Source: Phycisphaerales bacterium (GTDB lineage Bacteria > Planctomycetota > Phycisphaerae > Sedimentisphaerales > Anaerohalosphaeraceae). Taken from it: a DNA stretch of 23,475 nucleotides. The DNA lies in the NCBI GenBank assembly GCA_011055475.1, contig DSDH01000294.1:1-23475 (forward strand). Direction: 5' to 3'. Shown here piece after piece: positions 23,187-23,475 of this stretch. The first letter of the stretch is position 1. Every line of letters begins with the position of its first letter. The translations under genes and the position numbers were made by a program. The notes below the pieces were generated by a model that did no database searches, was not told the origin of the DNA, and saw only the letters and a program-made list of their open reading frames with translations.

Positions 23187-23475
23187 CTACGTTGCCGCAA
23201 TTACTCCGTCCACCAACCGCACCACCCGATGGGCCCGGCCGGCGATTCGCTCATCATGGGTGACCATCACGATGGTCTGTCCGTCCCGGTTCAACGCCTC
23301 CAGGGCCTCCAGGATACCACGTCCGGTCTCCGAGTCAAGGTTTCCCGTGGGTTCATCGGCCAACAGCAGGGGCGGAGCGTTCATCAGGGCCCGGGCGATG
23401 GCGACCCGTTGCCGCTCGCCGCCGGACAGTTGATAGGGCTTGTGTCGCAATCGATCGGCCAAGCCGAGCTTCCCC
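23187..23475 (-). CDS. ABC transporter ATP-binding protein, LolD/MacB type (partial)
   Basis: The C-terminal 95 residues of an ABC ATPase; the gene runs off the right edge, so the N-terminus and Walker A are missing. The signature LSGGERQRVAIARAL, Walker B LLLADEPTGNLD, the D-loop and the H-loop VMVTHD are all present. The ADEPTGNLD form is typical of the LolD/MacB/FtsE group, which power lipoprotein release or MacB-type mechanotransmission at the inner membrane. The first visible codon encoding Met in frame is really TTG (Leu), so no start lies in the window. The permease partner would be outside the window or upstream. Confidence 0.93.
   Translation of the reverse strand, partial: GKLGLADRLRHKPYQLSGGERQRVAIARALMNAPPLLLADEPTGNLDSETGRGILEALEALNRDGQTIVMVTHDERIAGRAHRVVRLVDGVIAAT

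Overview
The window is compact, GC-rich bacterial chromosome that is almost entirely protein-coding, with no rRNA, tRNA, CRISPR array, insertion sequence or phage gene that I can recognise. The gene content suggests a Planctomycetota-type bacterium, possibly Phycisphaerae. It includes a Tat-exported sulfatase, a Tat-exported sugar isomerase/epimerase, M2-family peptidase lipoproteins, carboxynorspermidine decarboxylase, a glycine-tailed RRM protein and a tiny bTHX ribosomal protein. The assignment is an inference from gene content, because no phylogenetic marker is present. Most genes lie on the minus strand; only the cation exchanger and the purE-folM-folB-folK run are on the plus strand.

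Layout, left to right. (1) 119-1273: PilT twitching ATPase. (2) 1350-8172, all minus: a four-TM protein, a TauE/SafE permease, an OPT oligopeptide transporter and two tandem M2 (ACE-like) zinc peptidase lipoproteins. Transcription probably begins upstream of the second peptidase and reads leftward. The peptidases would trim peptides outside the cytoplasm and OPT would import the products. (3) 8317-9849: a Tat-exported sulfatase with its own clear promoter, divergent from a CaCA-family exchanger (10014-11129). (4) 11188-12708: a DUF486 membrane protein and an ADP-ribosylglycohydrolase, separated by about 390 bp of non-coding DNA. That DNA holds an intrinsic terminator and a pair of competing stems and looks like an attenuated leader. 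(5) 12747-14638, minus: YgjP-like metallopeptidase, carboxynorspermidine decarboxylase, and a 32-residue bTHX ribosomal protein behind a good sigma70-type promoter. (6) 14914-15228: an RRM RNA-binding protein with a long upstream region, then an orphan Memo-family protein (15661-16527). (7) 16623-18821, plus: purE, a FolM/pteridine-reductase-like SDR, folB and folK; the last three genes overlap. (8) 19057-23475, minus: a pRiA4b-ORF3/DUF6398 protein, a Tat-exported TIM-barrel isomerase, a polyprenyl synthase overlapping a branched-chain aminotransferase, and the C-terminal part of a LolD/MacB-type ABC ATPase cut by the window edge.

Promoters with a -10 of TATAGT or TATACT recur (bTHX, sulfatase, second M2 peptidase, probably pilT). 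The segments I would look at first are the DUF486 leader, the bTHX-nspC pairing, the double M2 peptidase plus OPT cluster, and the FolM-like enzyme inside the folate run. I found no evidence of a defence system or of a clearly unprecedented multi-gene machine.
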